From positions 6,200,001-6,264,000 of the forward strand of contig NC_065907.1 of assembly GCF_905147045.1 (NCBI RefSeq): a stretch of DNA of 64,000 nt. Reading direction: 5' to 3'. Of this stretch, positions 25,606 to 38,800 are shown piece by piece (within the stretch, counting starts at the first letter, position 1; the number at the start of each line of letters is the position of its first letter). Below the pieces are notes generated by a model that saw only the letters and a list, made by a program, of their open reading frames with translations, was not told the DNA's origin and did no database searches. Position numbers and translations under genes: made by a program. Source of the stretch: Nymphalis io (Eukaryota; Arthropoda; Insecta; Lepidoptera; Nymphalidae).

Positions 25606-28600
25606 TTGCAATTTCTATTAACATATTCTTTTAATTGTCCAAATTGAGGTTATCATAGCACTATTCTTATATTAAAAGATAAAATATCGACGAGATTTTA
25701 GCAAGTTATATTCACAGGCACAGTTCAAGAAACACAACATCGTAATATACAGAATCCACCGTGATTTTTCTTAGAAATAAAATAATATATTTCACCTAAA
25801 TCGACATTTTATTGTATTTTTTTTTAATACGGAATGAAGAATAAAAAACTTCCGTCTAAAGATAAGCAATATTAAAATATTTTTGTGCAATTTCCTCGTT
25901 ATATATCGCGTGACTTAAAGTGAAAAATGTTAGAAATTATTAAGTCTGGTAAAAACTACTCGTGTTAATTAATACCTCACAGTTTACTGAAAGAATCGCA
26001 AATTAAATCATAAAATAATATTATTTAGTTGAATAATATACTCGTAAAATGTTGCAAAGTTTTTATTTATTGTATTTTTTTAATTTATGCAGACCAGTAT
26101 AATATTTTTACTTTATTAAAATTTTAGAGCTAAAAAATATTGTTACATTTTATTATTTTCTCATAAGTATCATACTCATATTGTTAACGATATATTTTGT
26201 TGATGTTGATAGTTTTAGCAAATTTTATATAAAAAAATATAGAAATGAATATCCGACTATGAGTTCAAACAAGTTATTTATAAAAGATGAGTACATCTTT
26301 ATAGAAGTTGAACGTGACATCACATTCGAGTAAATGAATTCAAATATTAAGTAGTCGCCTGCGATGACAGCTATAAAACTCAAAATATTTGTAAGTAAAA
26401 CCGGCTCCATCAATACCAACACTTCAAATACCTAAAATAACCTTAGATTCAATGATGCCATCGCCATAATTAATCGATTAAAAGACCACTACAAATCCTT
26501 TATTTAAAATTACTAGAAAATATTCGCTTTTCGTTACTATCTTTATTCACTTAAAAATCCAATTTATATAAATGTATTTAAACAAGTAAGTTTGACCTAC
26601 ATTAAACAGTTGTTAAAATACTTACGCGCAAGTTATGTTCACAGGCACAATTTAAAAAGTTACACAGATAAAAAAAAATTGACAAAACGCGCGCGAAGAA
26701 CGGCCGTGTTCTTGCTGCGGCCGATCGTGAATGACGTGCACGGAAGCTGCTTCGCCACACTTTATATCAACATTTAACAGTTATGTTTGAATAAACAACA
26801 GTCCGTATAGAACTGACAGTGGAAACTAGAAAAATGTGAAAATGTAACATTAAATATCATAAGATGATATTTAACGTTTATGACTTAAAATAATATTAAC
26901 TTGTAGATAGATTCAAGATAAATTTAAAAATCAATAAAAAAAGAAAACCTATTTTGATTTACTAACTCGCTAACTATTATATACTTGAGGCAAACAAACT
27001 GTTTGCCAATTTGGTGATTAGAGAAGATATTAGTTTCATTTTCTAGGATAAGAGTTTCCAATACACCAGCTTAGCACATGTTAAGGGTTTATATTTATAA
27101 ATTCGACCCACGGACCAACAGTCAACATAATTAGCTTTATTGCACATTTTATCAATAATATTTGCAACAATTCAATATATAGTTTTAATTTTGTAAAACG
27201 TACGTTTCTCATTAAAAGCTTTTTGCATTATTTTATCATTTTTACTATAGCTATGTATGTAAGAGATACCTACAGTTATTTAAAACATCCTGTCTATAAA
27301 CTCTTAATTCTCTAGCACATGTCCCGATATCGAGTGCGCGAAATCGAATGAATTGCGACAGAAGCAATTAAGTGGTAAAGAATCGTAAGGCGTAAAAATA
27401 ACATTGAAAGAAATTTATAATGTCCTAGAAATGTCGCATCAAAATACACAACATACTCAGTTATGTCACGAGCAATTATAGACCGTGGCTAGATGGGACG
27501 ATTATGATGTCTCGAATGGAAAAAGATTGCTTGGTCTGTGGTACTTTAGGTCTTAGCAGATCGCCAATTCATTGACGACATACCTGCGGTTTTTATAAGC
27601 ATTTAATAATTATGGACTAGGAAAGATAATTGTTGTTGACTTATTGCATGCCTTAGCCTGCACACTCTTAAACTTCTACAAATGTCAGTGTATTCACAGC
27701 TACTAATCTTTAAAAAAAACAATTAAAAATGAAGATAATTACTGTACCTATTTCTGTCTCGTATTTTTTTTAATTCCAAGTTGTAAATGTGCAAGTTTAT
27801 GAAATGTTACAGTATTGAAGAAAGCATTAATTGCAGCATTATGTATAAATAACGTGTAACAATATGGCCAAACAGTTAAATTTCAATGTTATCTGATTTT
27901 TTAAGAATTTTAGCTGGTGCAAGCCTTTACCAATTGGCCTGCCTATAAGTATAAATTATATACGCGTCATTAAGTGTCCACTTACATTAATGTTAACTTT
28001 ACTAAAACTTTAGTTTATACTTAGTTTAGCTAAAACATTATCCAACCACGTACAAAATAAAGATAAATAATTAAATTAGATATTTTGAAATAGCAAATCA
28101 AAATTAAATTATTATTTTATTGCGAAATAAAATCAATCAATCGATCGAGTCAAGTGTATCGAATGGAACCTTTATTTTAAGACCTACGGGTTCAGTGGTA
28201 ATAACATTATTTTATTGTGTCGTTAATTGCTATTGGACCGTCTTTAAGCACAATTTATGATTGGATTACGTATGGGTCGGTTTGGGGTATACAGACCGTT
28301 AGAGTGGCTTAACGCCATGGCTGTGAGTTCGAAGAGTGAGATAGCCAGCGTAATTTTAATCACAAAGGATAAAATATATAATATATAAAATATATAATAA
28401 TAGGTTTCAAAGTATCTGGCAATTTTATAAGTGAATTATATTTTATATAGTTGGATTTTCCTTGTCGTGCCAGACTATGTACTAGTGTTCACTTACCATC
28501 TGCCTAGTCACGACTATATTAAAGGGAAAAGTAATTAAAAATGAAGGAAAAGAAACATACATTTAATTAGTGACAAAGAACACTGTTGCAATAAGTACAA

Positions 28601-30254
28601 ACATCTGTTACTATTTACCACAATAATTATAACGAGATTTGTGTCTTCAAATTATAATTTATAATATTGAATTTTCTGTTTGAAATACGAATATTTTCAT
28701 AAAAATAAATTCATACTTTTATAACAATTATAATTCAAACCATTTTAAAAAATTCCTCAGTATTTCAATTTTTTTTTATAAAATAGTAGTACTGTTTATA
28801 TCACTTGATTGTATTGCATCCATAGTGTACGCAAATTTTCAGCTAAATCGGTAACTTCTCGGTAAAAACTGATTGCAGTTACATGATTTGTCACACACAA
28901 ATAACAGATAAAGTTAAATAAAAAGTTGTTAAAAAAACTATAAATTAATATTATCACGAGAATCAATAAACGGGTAGAACAAACAACATGAAAACTACTC
29001 TTTTGGAACGAAACCACAAACACGTAGACTTCTTCAAACAGTAATGATCTAACTTGATTCATAAATTTTATCGAACACAAAAAGCAAATATATGTATAAT
29101 ACCTGATTTTATACAATTTTAGATGTCCCATGTCCTTCTTGGAAATCGAACGGCCGTTTAAGTGATGTTTTTTTTCCGAAGTTATCTGAATTTAAAATTT
29201 TAACTACCAATTTGACGTGTTTTTTTAATAGAAGGTTGATTGTTAAACTAAGATTTGTCTTCACTGAATAAAGAAAGTGTACCTAATTATGACCGATATC
29301 TCATAAAATACAATTGATTAAAATTTTATATATTACCAGCCGTTGTATTACTGTGTATTACCAATTGTCATGACATCGAGTGGAGGGATAGAAGTTGTGC
29401 TGCAGCGCCCTCTTAATTCTAAGGCGATTCATCTAAGTGATTAACAATAAAAAAAATCTTTATAATTTTATTACAACAAATTAATATTTATATCAAAAAT
29501 TTCATTTATAAATAATTATATCAAAAAGATTTAAGTAAATAAAATTTTCCAGTAAATATAAATATTCTTATAACAAGTTCCACTTTCCTAAGAGTTTGAG
29601 TTTGAAAGCTCCATTAAATGATAAATAGTGGAAAAGTGAAATTGTTTATAGGTATCCTTCATAACTTGTTTCTATTTGTTTTGATTTCTCTTAACTACGT
29701 AGAGCAGAAAACTAGATTGGATCTGTATTTATTTTAATTGACGACAGATAACATACTATATATTACGTTGTTCACTGTGATTTTTGCTCTGTGCTCAATT
29801 CAATTTAAACATATGATGTATAATTTAAAACATACATACATAAACATACATTTGACCCGAGGAATCTCGTCAAATAACGTAGTTAATAATTTCACGTGTG
29901 AAAGTTTTCATTTGTAAGGACATATTAAGGTTACATTATTATATTGTACTCAATTAATCTGCAATTGTAAATTAACTTTTTTATATCGCCCCATCATCTA
30001 CGTGTGTCTTTTTCGATAATTTTAAACTCCAGCCATGATTTAGTATCTACTAACTAGAAAGCTAAATTTGGAATATATATTTATTTTATAACAGAAGCAT
30101 CTAAAAAAGGTTTTTGGAAATTTCAATCAAGGAATGGGAGGGTCAACTTAGAATGAATTTTACCCGTACGAAGTCAGGCTGATAGTGTTAAAATTCCTTT
30201 AAAATATTTTAATTTCAACACTTGTGTATCTAAACAAATATAATGAATAAAACT

Positions 30255-30345
30255 TGGATTGCTTCATTGGTCTAGTCTAATAAGATTGCAGATCCCAAAG
30301 TCTTGGGTTCAAATCGCGGGTTGCTCTTTACTTGCCGTGATATAT
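30255..30345 (+). mobile_element. tRNA-like SINE head
   Basis: TTCATTGGTCTAGTCTAATA and TTGGGTTCAAATCGCGGG resemble A and B boxes. Only about 90 bases are recognisable. Confidence 0.5.
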
Positions 30346-32249
30346 TGTAGATATATTACAGATTACGAAAGTATTCCAGTACTAAAATAATTGACTGACT
30401 TCAAACATTAAAGAGAACTAGTCTTGTTTCTAAAAATTATTATATTATCTATATTTTACATACAAAGTTAAGCACGATTACGAAACACATATTTTATGCA
30501 CAGATATCAACCGAATGTAATTTTTATTTGTTTGTCCCTTTACGATAAAAGTATTTTATAAATGCGATAATAAAAAAATCTTAGCACTTTTTATCCCAGC
30601 AGAATTTCCATAAAACCTGAAAATAGTATTTAGTGATTATAACATTATTATGACCTACTTATATGGCGGTATATGTATGTAAAATTTAATACGTTATAGC
30701 TTCTAAAAGCTTAAGCGATTTTGATGGAATCCAAACTTGAATATACCTTAGAGTTTTTTGAAGATAGCCCATGACAAACAGACCGACAAAAATAAAAATA
30801 ATGGTTGTTTTGGTAACTTGCAAATAACCTTTTGAAATCACAGACACATACATACATTTTATTCATTTATATAGATAATAAGTCTATATTGATTATAAAT
30901 ATCTAAAACTTTAAAAATAAGTATTTAGATACCAAATACCGTATTTAATGTTTAATATCTAAACGGAGTAATATTAGGACAATTATTCAAACATTAAATC
31001 AAACAAACAATGAAGATCATTCAACTTAGAAATAATTGTTCAATTAAATGATTTTAAGATTTTAAAGGTAAAATAAAATATTTATTTATTGTAAACATCT
31101 TAGCGCGAGGTAATAACATGTTCTTTAAACATAATTTCTTCTACCCGTCGGTTAAGTGTTAATCAAGTTTGTAGGTTAATGTAATCCTGTATCATAATGA
31201 GGTTATTTTGTAGTGTGAAAGTGGAAAGGTAGGATGGAATCTGAGACCGAGTTTACTTTGTGTTCATTAGTTTTTAAAACTGCATTTAATTATTAACATA
31301 CAAGGTACTTCAATTTCGTACGTTATTAAATGTGCCTTTGATATTTATTATGAAAAGCTACATCGAACGGTTGCAACCGCCCCACTACTCCGCCCTAGTG
31401 GGTTGTAATTTGTGGCAAAAGTTTTCTAATAAATAAGCTATATCTAATGCAAAAAAATCCAAATAAACAAAAACTTCTGCTATATAATTTTAATATAGAT
31501 TGTTTTTTTTCACTTTAGTAACAAAACCTATTATGTTAAGTGGATATAATTATGCTAGCCAGGCCCAATCGGTCTGACCCGATTTTGAATTATGGCGTTT
31601 TCTAGTAGGCACTAACCGTAGAAATGAAAAAATCAAACCATCTTGCTTGGGTCAAGATAATCCGTTATATAATAGCATTTAATCCTTTGTAAAAAAAATC
31701 TAGGAATTTATTTATACACAAAAACACACAAACTAACTATACAAATTTACATGTTTTTAGAACCTTCAAGTGACATTCTATCAGCTTTAATCACATTATC
31801 TCAGAAACCCCTTTAGAGAACGACTCTTAAGATTGCATCACAGCATTGTGTCAACATATCTAGCGCCTCAGGAATGAAACAATCAAATTTTCGAAAAACA
31901 ACAAATCACCCGCAATTATTAGATACCCCATTTCTATTGTCTGAGGCAAATATTTTTAAGAAGTATAACAATTCTTAAAAAACCCTAGCATAATCTTATA
32001 GATCTTATGACACGTAAAATAAAAATTGATTATGTGATCAAGATACGAGAAAATTATGCAGTAAATTATTTCACATAACTAATAATCACCAATAGAAAAA
32101 GGCATATATATAATACAAGATTTACAGTTTGTAAAAAGGCAAGTGTATATTTGTTGATTTTCAGGCAGGATATTTAAAATGAAATATATGTAATCGACTC
32201 GAATAACTCGACGACAATAATTGGTGGAATCTAAAAAAACTGCTGTGTT

Positions 32250-32305
32250 TTTCCATTTTCGGTATAATCTACATTCCGAATCAGTAGTGACTTCACATAT
32301 AGTAA
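32250..32305 (+). mobile_element. LINE 3'-tail-like fragment
   Basis: Short match (CGGTATAATCTACATTCCGA and ATCAGTAGTGACTT) to the 25480 family. Confidence 0.45.
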
Positions 32306-32364
32306 AGCATTTATAGCCCATATTTTTTAAAATCTCGTAAAAAAAAATATATATAATGTCATAA

Positions 32365-32570
32365 TCTTTGGTCTAATAGCATTTTTAGGCAGATTGCGAT
32401 TCTGGGTTTAAATCCCGGGTCTGAGCAATAAAAATGTTTTTGCCAAAAACCGGTAGGCCAGAATTATGCACTTGGCAGTGTTCCGTGCAGTGTTCCGTCT
32501 GATTTTCTTTTCGTTTCGGATTGATGTCTTACTCGATTATAAGAAAGAGGGAATTGTGCATTTAAAAATC
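32365..32570 (+). mobile_element. tRNA-like SINE
   Basis: TTTGGTCTAATAGCATTTTT and CTGGGTTTAAATCCCGGGTC resemble A and B boxes. The body has a short direct repeat, GTGTTCCGTGCAGTGTTCCG. It differs from families 2 and 3. Confidence 0.55.
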
Positions 32571-32820
32571 CCTTGATACTAATTGCCGTGGTTAAAACCT
32601 TACAGTAGAACATCATAAACATAATTCATTTATTTAAAATGATTCACATTCATTCATCAGCTCATTTCATCAATGGCAAAAATAAATTATTTGATAGAAG
32701 ATTAAATAAAATTATTTTGTTCCTTAATACTGTTGATATAATATTTAAAATCATATTTGATTCTATTAATTATTTGATACTTTACAATTACCAATATGGT
32801 TCTATAAATTAAAAATAATG

Positions 32821-35800
32821 TTAACCGCTGCGCCACTTTCCGGTGTTCTGGTGGAATTGTCCGTTTCTTTGCTGCATGGGATCTACAAAACAATGAAATT
32901 AATACTTTCACACTTGTAACAAATTTATAACATAAACATGACCTTTAACCGATTTAAAAAAGGATGGTATCAATTCGTCTGTATACATATATGATTGTTT
33001 ATGTGGATATAGCTTTTCTTTTAATAAACTGTTTTAATAATTCTCTTTGATTTGGGTACAGTATCTCTTAGTATAACTGGATATTGTAGTTTTTATTTAA
33101 AGTGTACACAATGAAGCAAGTTATTGCAGTTTGTTTTGATTTTTGGAAAAAAATATGTTGTCTACGATTTTTATACCTAAGTATACTAAATTATTTTATT
33201 TTACATCTTTAGAGGATCTTTAGAGACTATGTTCTTTTAAATAATCAAATAAATAGCAATTGTCAGCTTATAATTAACATAGACTTAAAAATTTCCAATC
33301 AAATGAAATATCAAACTTACCGACTAAAACATTTTCTTCTACATACAAAGAAGGCTCTTCAATCTTTCCTTCGAAGATAATAAGCTCAAGTTCATTATCT
33401 CTGATAAAGAAAACAAAAGGCCTATCCACTTTTAATTGGACTCCATCCTCTATAAGAGGTATAACCATCGCTGAAGAGGATGCAGCAGCTACCGTGCCTG
33501 TTTCGTCAACTGACAAGTAAACCTTGTGCAAGAAATTGTTCACTTGTGCGGACCCGTTTTCAAACATCCCTGATAGGTTTGCATTTTTCGAAAATAGTGT
33601 GTTGATCCTCATCTGAAATTATCTTAAATAATTAGAATTATATAATAATACAAGCTAACGTAATTAATTTTGTTCACGCTGTCATTAATTATGGTAACAA
33701 AGCTATATTCTGAGAAACCTATACTTTCAGGGGTTAAAGAGTAGATGCAGGAAAAATATTTCCATAAAGATTTAGTCCGTAGTATCCACGTAATTTTAGA
33801 CAAAGATTTGTTAAAAAGAATATTATAAAATTTATATTTATTTCTGTTTATGTAATTGCTGATTGCTTTACTGGCATTTATAGGTTTACCGGCGGTAAGC
33901 GGGGTATGAGGTGCCAGACCCTCGTTGAATTTTGTATAAGAGTTAGCAGGTTTATAAAATGGTTGTGATTTTGCGCTCAGTGTCGATTTAAACTCTTTCG
34001 AATAAGTACCACCAATACTTTAGGCTGCTCTTTCGAATAAGTACCACAAATAATTTAGGCTGCTGCTACATTTGTACGTAAAAACGTACCTTAAAAAATC
34101 TATAACAGCGGTAATTAATTTTATAAATTTCTTGGTGAGGGTACTTATTTTTACAGTTTCCGTAGTCAAAATCTTGAAATGACTCCAAGTATTTTTTTTT
34201 TTTTTTTTTTATAGAAAAGGAAGGCGGACGAGCATATGGGCCACCTGATGGTAAGTGGTCACCAACGCTCTTAGACATTGGCATTGTAAGAAATGTCAAC
34301 CATCGCTTACATATCCAATGCGCCACCAACCTTGGGAACTAAGATTTTATGTCCCTTGTGCCTGTAATTACACTGGCTCACTCACCCTTCAAACCGGAAC
34401 ACAACAATATCAAGTATTGCTGTTTTGCGGTAGAATATCTGATGAGTGGGTGGTACCTACCCAGACGAGCTTGCACAAAGCCCTACCACCAGTAATTAAA
34501 TAAAGTAGTTTTGTTCTTATCATGTATATTGTCTATTCCCAAAAACCAATAAATGAAACGTAATAATAATTTTTGCAAAAAAAAAAGCTTAATATCTGAT
34601 TGACTTACCTTTCGTAAAGGTTCTACCATACTGTCGCTATAGTCAATAGTAAATTTGGGCATAAATAGACGAACGCTTGTGGATTCCATTAATAATGCTA
34701 TCTGTGGTAGACTCATGTATGGAAGATCTCTGATTAAAGTATTTATACCGGTACGGTCGTGTGGAACTAATACAAACATAGAATAACGTCCACCCTGAAA
34801 ATAAACGCGTTTAATAATTGCATTGTGAGACAATAGAAACATAAACCTCCGTAACAGCCTGTGAAAGTCCCACTGCTGGGCTTCAGCCCTCCTCTCCCTT
34901 TTTGAGGAGAAGGTTTGGAGCTTATTCCACCACGCTGCTCCAGTGCGGGTTGGTGGAATACACATGTGGCAGAATTTCAGAGAAATTAGACACATGCAGG
35001 TTTCCTCACGATGTTTTCCTTTACCGTAAAGCGCGAGATGAATTATAATCACAAATTAAGCACATGAAAATTCAGTGGTGCTTGTCTGGATTTGAACCCA
35101 CGATCATCCGTTAAGATTCAAAACATAAACCTGTCGAGAGCGAATTCGAAACTCACCGAAGAACACGATCGTGAAATGTCAGAAAATTATATGAAACACC
35201 AACTAAAATAATTATATAATTTATAAAATAGTGTACCAACAAAAGTCGTTTTATAGAATTTAAGAGCGATATCCGATGTGAGTATTTACAGATTAGGACT
35301 GGTTTTCCAAATATTCGCGGTACGTTCTCAAATTGTGCTTATTTAAATTTGTATTAAAGCGGTTTTTTTTTTCATTTTGCATAAATAAAAACAAAAACGT
35401 AAAGTGAGAACATAATAGTCCAATTTTATAAGGATATTATAATTTAGATTTTATATTAACAGATGTTTATCATATAGTTGCTGTGTTAAACGAAGTTTTG
35501 CTTAGCAGTAAAATAATTGACAATGAAGTACCTAGTTAGGTAGGTAGGTATCTAGCTAGCTAGTAGGTGCCTACTCAGGTATATAGAAAGCTTGGAAAAT
35601 GGGCTGTCACTAGGAAATATATACTCCTAAATCGAATTTATACAACAATATATTTTATGCAATGCTTATTTCTAATAAAAAAATTTTAAAAACACATACA
35701 CCATATGGTAGTTCTAAGGCGTGAGCCCTCAAATTATCGACGTACGCATAATTCATATCTTCATGCAATTCCATCATGGCTACTTTTTGACAGGAGTCTC

Positions 35801-38800
35801 CATTGTAAAAGCAACTGGCATGCGTATATTTTCGATTAAAGGCATAACGCCATGTACCTTTAAAGTACAGCGCGTTTGTCAACAACGTTTCCGAAGATGG
35901 GTTGATTTCCACTGAAAATAAAGTTTAACAAATTTATTATTCTTAAAAAGAACAATATTCTCGGTTTTTTAATAACTTTAATATAATATGTTATAAGTAA
36001 ATGTCCTCCCAATTCGCAAATTTGAGACCAAACATGTGATAAGTAAACAACCAGTGCATGTCGTTTACAAAACTGAATAAAATTAGTTACAGCATCATTT
36101 TTTTTATTAGTTTGCACATAGTATGACTGTTAAAAGGTACCACTTAAAGGTAACACTTGTAAGTGAACACACATTTAGCGTAAACTAAAATATTAACTGA
36201 GAAACAACCATTTGAGATGTAACACAATCTTTGCGGTTAATTTAATGATTGTCAGTTCTACGTAAAACAATACTGCCGTTCCTCGAAACAGACTTAGGTA
36301 CATAATATATAAGAATTCCAAATGACTTGTCGTATTTGATAATATCTGTCGGCTGATTTAAATTTTCAGTACAATTTGAACATCATTAGTATACAGATTA
36401 CATATTTATATACTTCTCGTGAACTAACAAGAATAAACACTTAATGCCGACCAATTTAACACATTTATATATAACACTATTAAGTGCTGCGAAAAAGCAA
36501 TATTCTGAATACATTATAATAATAATAGGACCAGTCCGACTTAAGTAAATGGGTAACGAATTTGAGGAGCACAATTTCTTTAAATTAAAATACAATATTT
36601 AGTTAACCTTAATTCAAAATACATATGATAATAATACATATGACTATAATTAGGTTTATAGGAAACAATCAGGGGCAAGAAAAATCATATCTGTAATGTA
36701 AAAAAATCGACACCAACGAAGCGGACGATAGGAAATTTTACATTCGGTTTTATATACGTCACCAACATACACGTCACAAATATACACTTTAATCCTTATC
36801 GCGGATAATAATTTAATAACTTCTTGACACAAATTTTGGTTCGGTTTTTTATTTTGTTCCGAAATTTTAGTTTCTTAAGGCGGCATTCTTGTTATTTGCC
36901 TAGGGCGTTGAGTTTGTGCGGACCTGCGTTAATATCCACAAAAAAAACAGGACGGAGATATTTATTGCTAAAAATGTAAAACCAAGGCCGAGAAGTTAGG
37001 AGAGGTTTATTTCTGCGTTTTAAGTTTTAATTTGTAAAACATTTACAAATATTTTACAGTACGTAATTATATAAAGTTAAGTATTCAAATCGAATTCCAT
37101 CTTTCATGACCTTTAACTTTATATAGCGAGAGATGAGTTAACCTTTATTATTTTATACGTCCGGAAACATCACTACTTCGTGTTTCAAGGAAACGTGTCT
37201 CAAGTTCTTTGTGGTATTTTTCTTCGATATACAACAATTATTTTTTATGACTTATAAATACGTGTAAGGAGTAATTACATGAATCAAATCCATAATATTA
37301 AATTAAAATCGCTTAAGAAGAAACCTCAGGATAGGCAAATAACCAAAGCTTTATAATAGATAGAAACAGTTAAAAATGAAATTATTCAGTAATAGATGTG
37401 TAAAAATATTATTAACTTTCACAAAAAAAGCACTTATATGTTTGAAATATTTTATATCTACCATTTTAATTGGAAACGCGTGGGTAATCACAACAAGTAA
37501 ATCAATGCATTATTTAAGTATTAAAAGTATATAGCGATCCAACAAGAGTACAAATCGTGGGCAAAATTTCGAATTGAAATTCTCATTCATAACTCAATCG
37601 ACTTCTAATCAAGTTAGTTTCCGGAAACGACGACTACGTAGGTAGTCGTTTCCGAGTTATCTGATATAAAAATCGTCATTTTTGATTAAATTGTCGTTTT
37701 ACTCGTAACCTAAGTTTCTGTTTTTTCGGTGATTGCCGATTGCGAAAGTATATGTCACACCATTACTAAAATACACGATATATATTAATCCTTTTTTCAC
37801 GCAAATATTCCTTTTATGTCATTTGATCCTAGTAAGATTGAAGATATTAATAATTTTGGCCAGGAGTTCATTCAGAGCCAGACTGGCCGTCGCGTACCGC
37901 CTCACATTCTCCTCACTATTCTTTAAGAACATGAAATTCATGCTTGTCACGTCAATTGTCATTTAAAGCAGGTAAAACTGTGAAGCACAGCTAATTATAT
38001 AGTAATATTATATACAAAGACCTTCCCAAAAACGCGTTGCGTCTTCTGTTATGTATATTGGTTTAGTTTTAACTTTTTTTTCAGTTAAGTCAAAAATGTC
38101 TATATATTGATTAGTATAGATAACAATATAAGACTTTGAAGACAACCATTAATTTATTACAACGATTTTGTGTTTTTTTTAAACACTGCATAATCCCAAG
38201 CGCTGAGAATTCCGAATTCTTATAAAAACGGTACATCAATTTATATTCACGTTCAGTGTATAATTTTTAAATATGACTACATATATAAAAATAAGCCTGG
38301 TTAATATGTGATTATTATAATTAGGCATTTAAATTTAAATATTATACAATTCTATAATCCTAATATCCGGTAAATAAGCAATAGAGAACTTGAACAAATT
38401 GATAACAAAATAATAGTGAAGATTTACTTGATGAAGAACTAATAATAAATCAAAATTAAATTTGGTATTTTTGTTCATCAATAAACGTTTTTAGCCCTTT
38501 ATTATATCCGTGGAAAGTCGGGACGGGTAGCTAGTTTCAAATAAAATATATTCACACCGCAAAATTCGCGTCTCGTTTTACAAACCTATCATTATGGCTT
38601 ATTTACCATTATACCGCAAAAAATACATGTTTACGATGATTGGGATAAGAAACCCAAATTATATTAAACTACTGGTACAATTAAGACTTTTTACTTACAA
38701 GGTTGAACCAAGGCTGGAATGTGTCCCTTTGTGTGATGGTTAATCCAGCGATTAATAATATCAGCGGCGTTTACGGTGTCGCCAAAATCCATTGAATAAA

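Larger units (their letters stand above)
21175..32820. other. Large gene-poor interval
   Basis: About 11.6 kb of AT-rich DNA without an exon I can defend. It holds degenerate SINE and LINE-tail fragments (24110, 24428, 25480, 30255, 32250, 32365) and a short GC-rich patch at about 26690-26765 of unknown origin. The serpin B promoter should lie just right of 21174, where TATATAGGAAGC and a near-complementary GCTTCTATATA form a small inverted repeat at about 21266-21294. Confidence 0.5.

Noticed and set aside
26225..26422. 65-codon hydrophobic open frame, minus strand
   Set aside because: Looks like a membrane peptide only because of AT-rich codons; no supporting context.
28796..29131. 111-codon open frame on the minus strand
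   Set aside because: No family resemblance, highly hydrophobic AT-driven composition, no splice or start context; likely chance or old repeat.
34483..35052. 189-codon open frame, minus strand
   Set aside because: Only the part at 34609-34794 is a serpin exon; the upstream part is translated SINE sequence.
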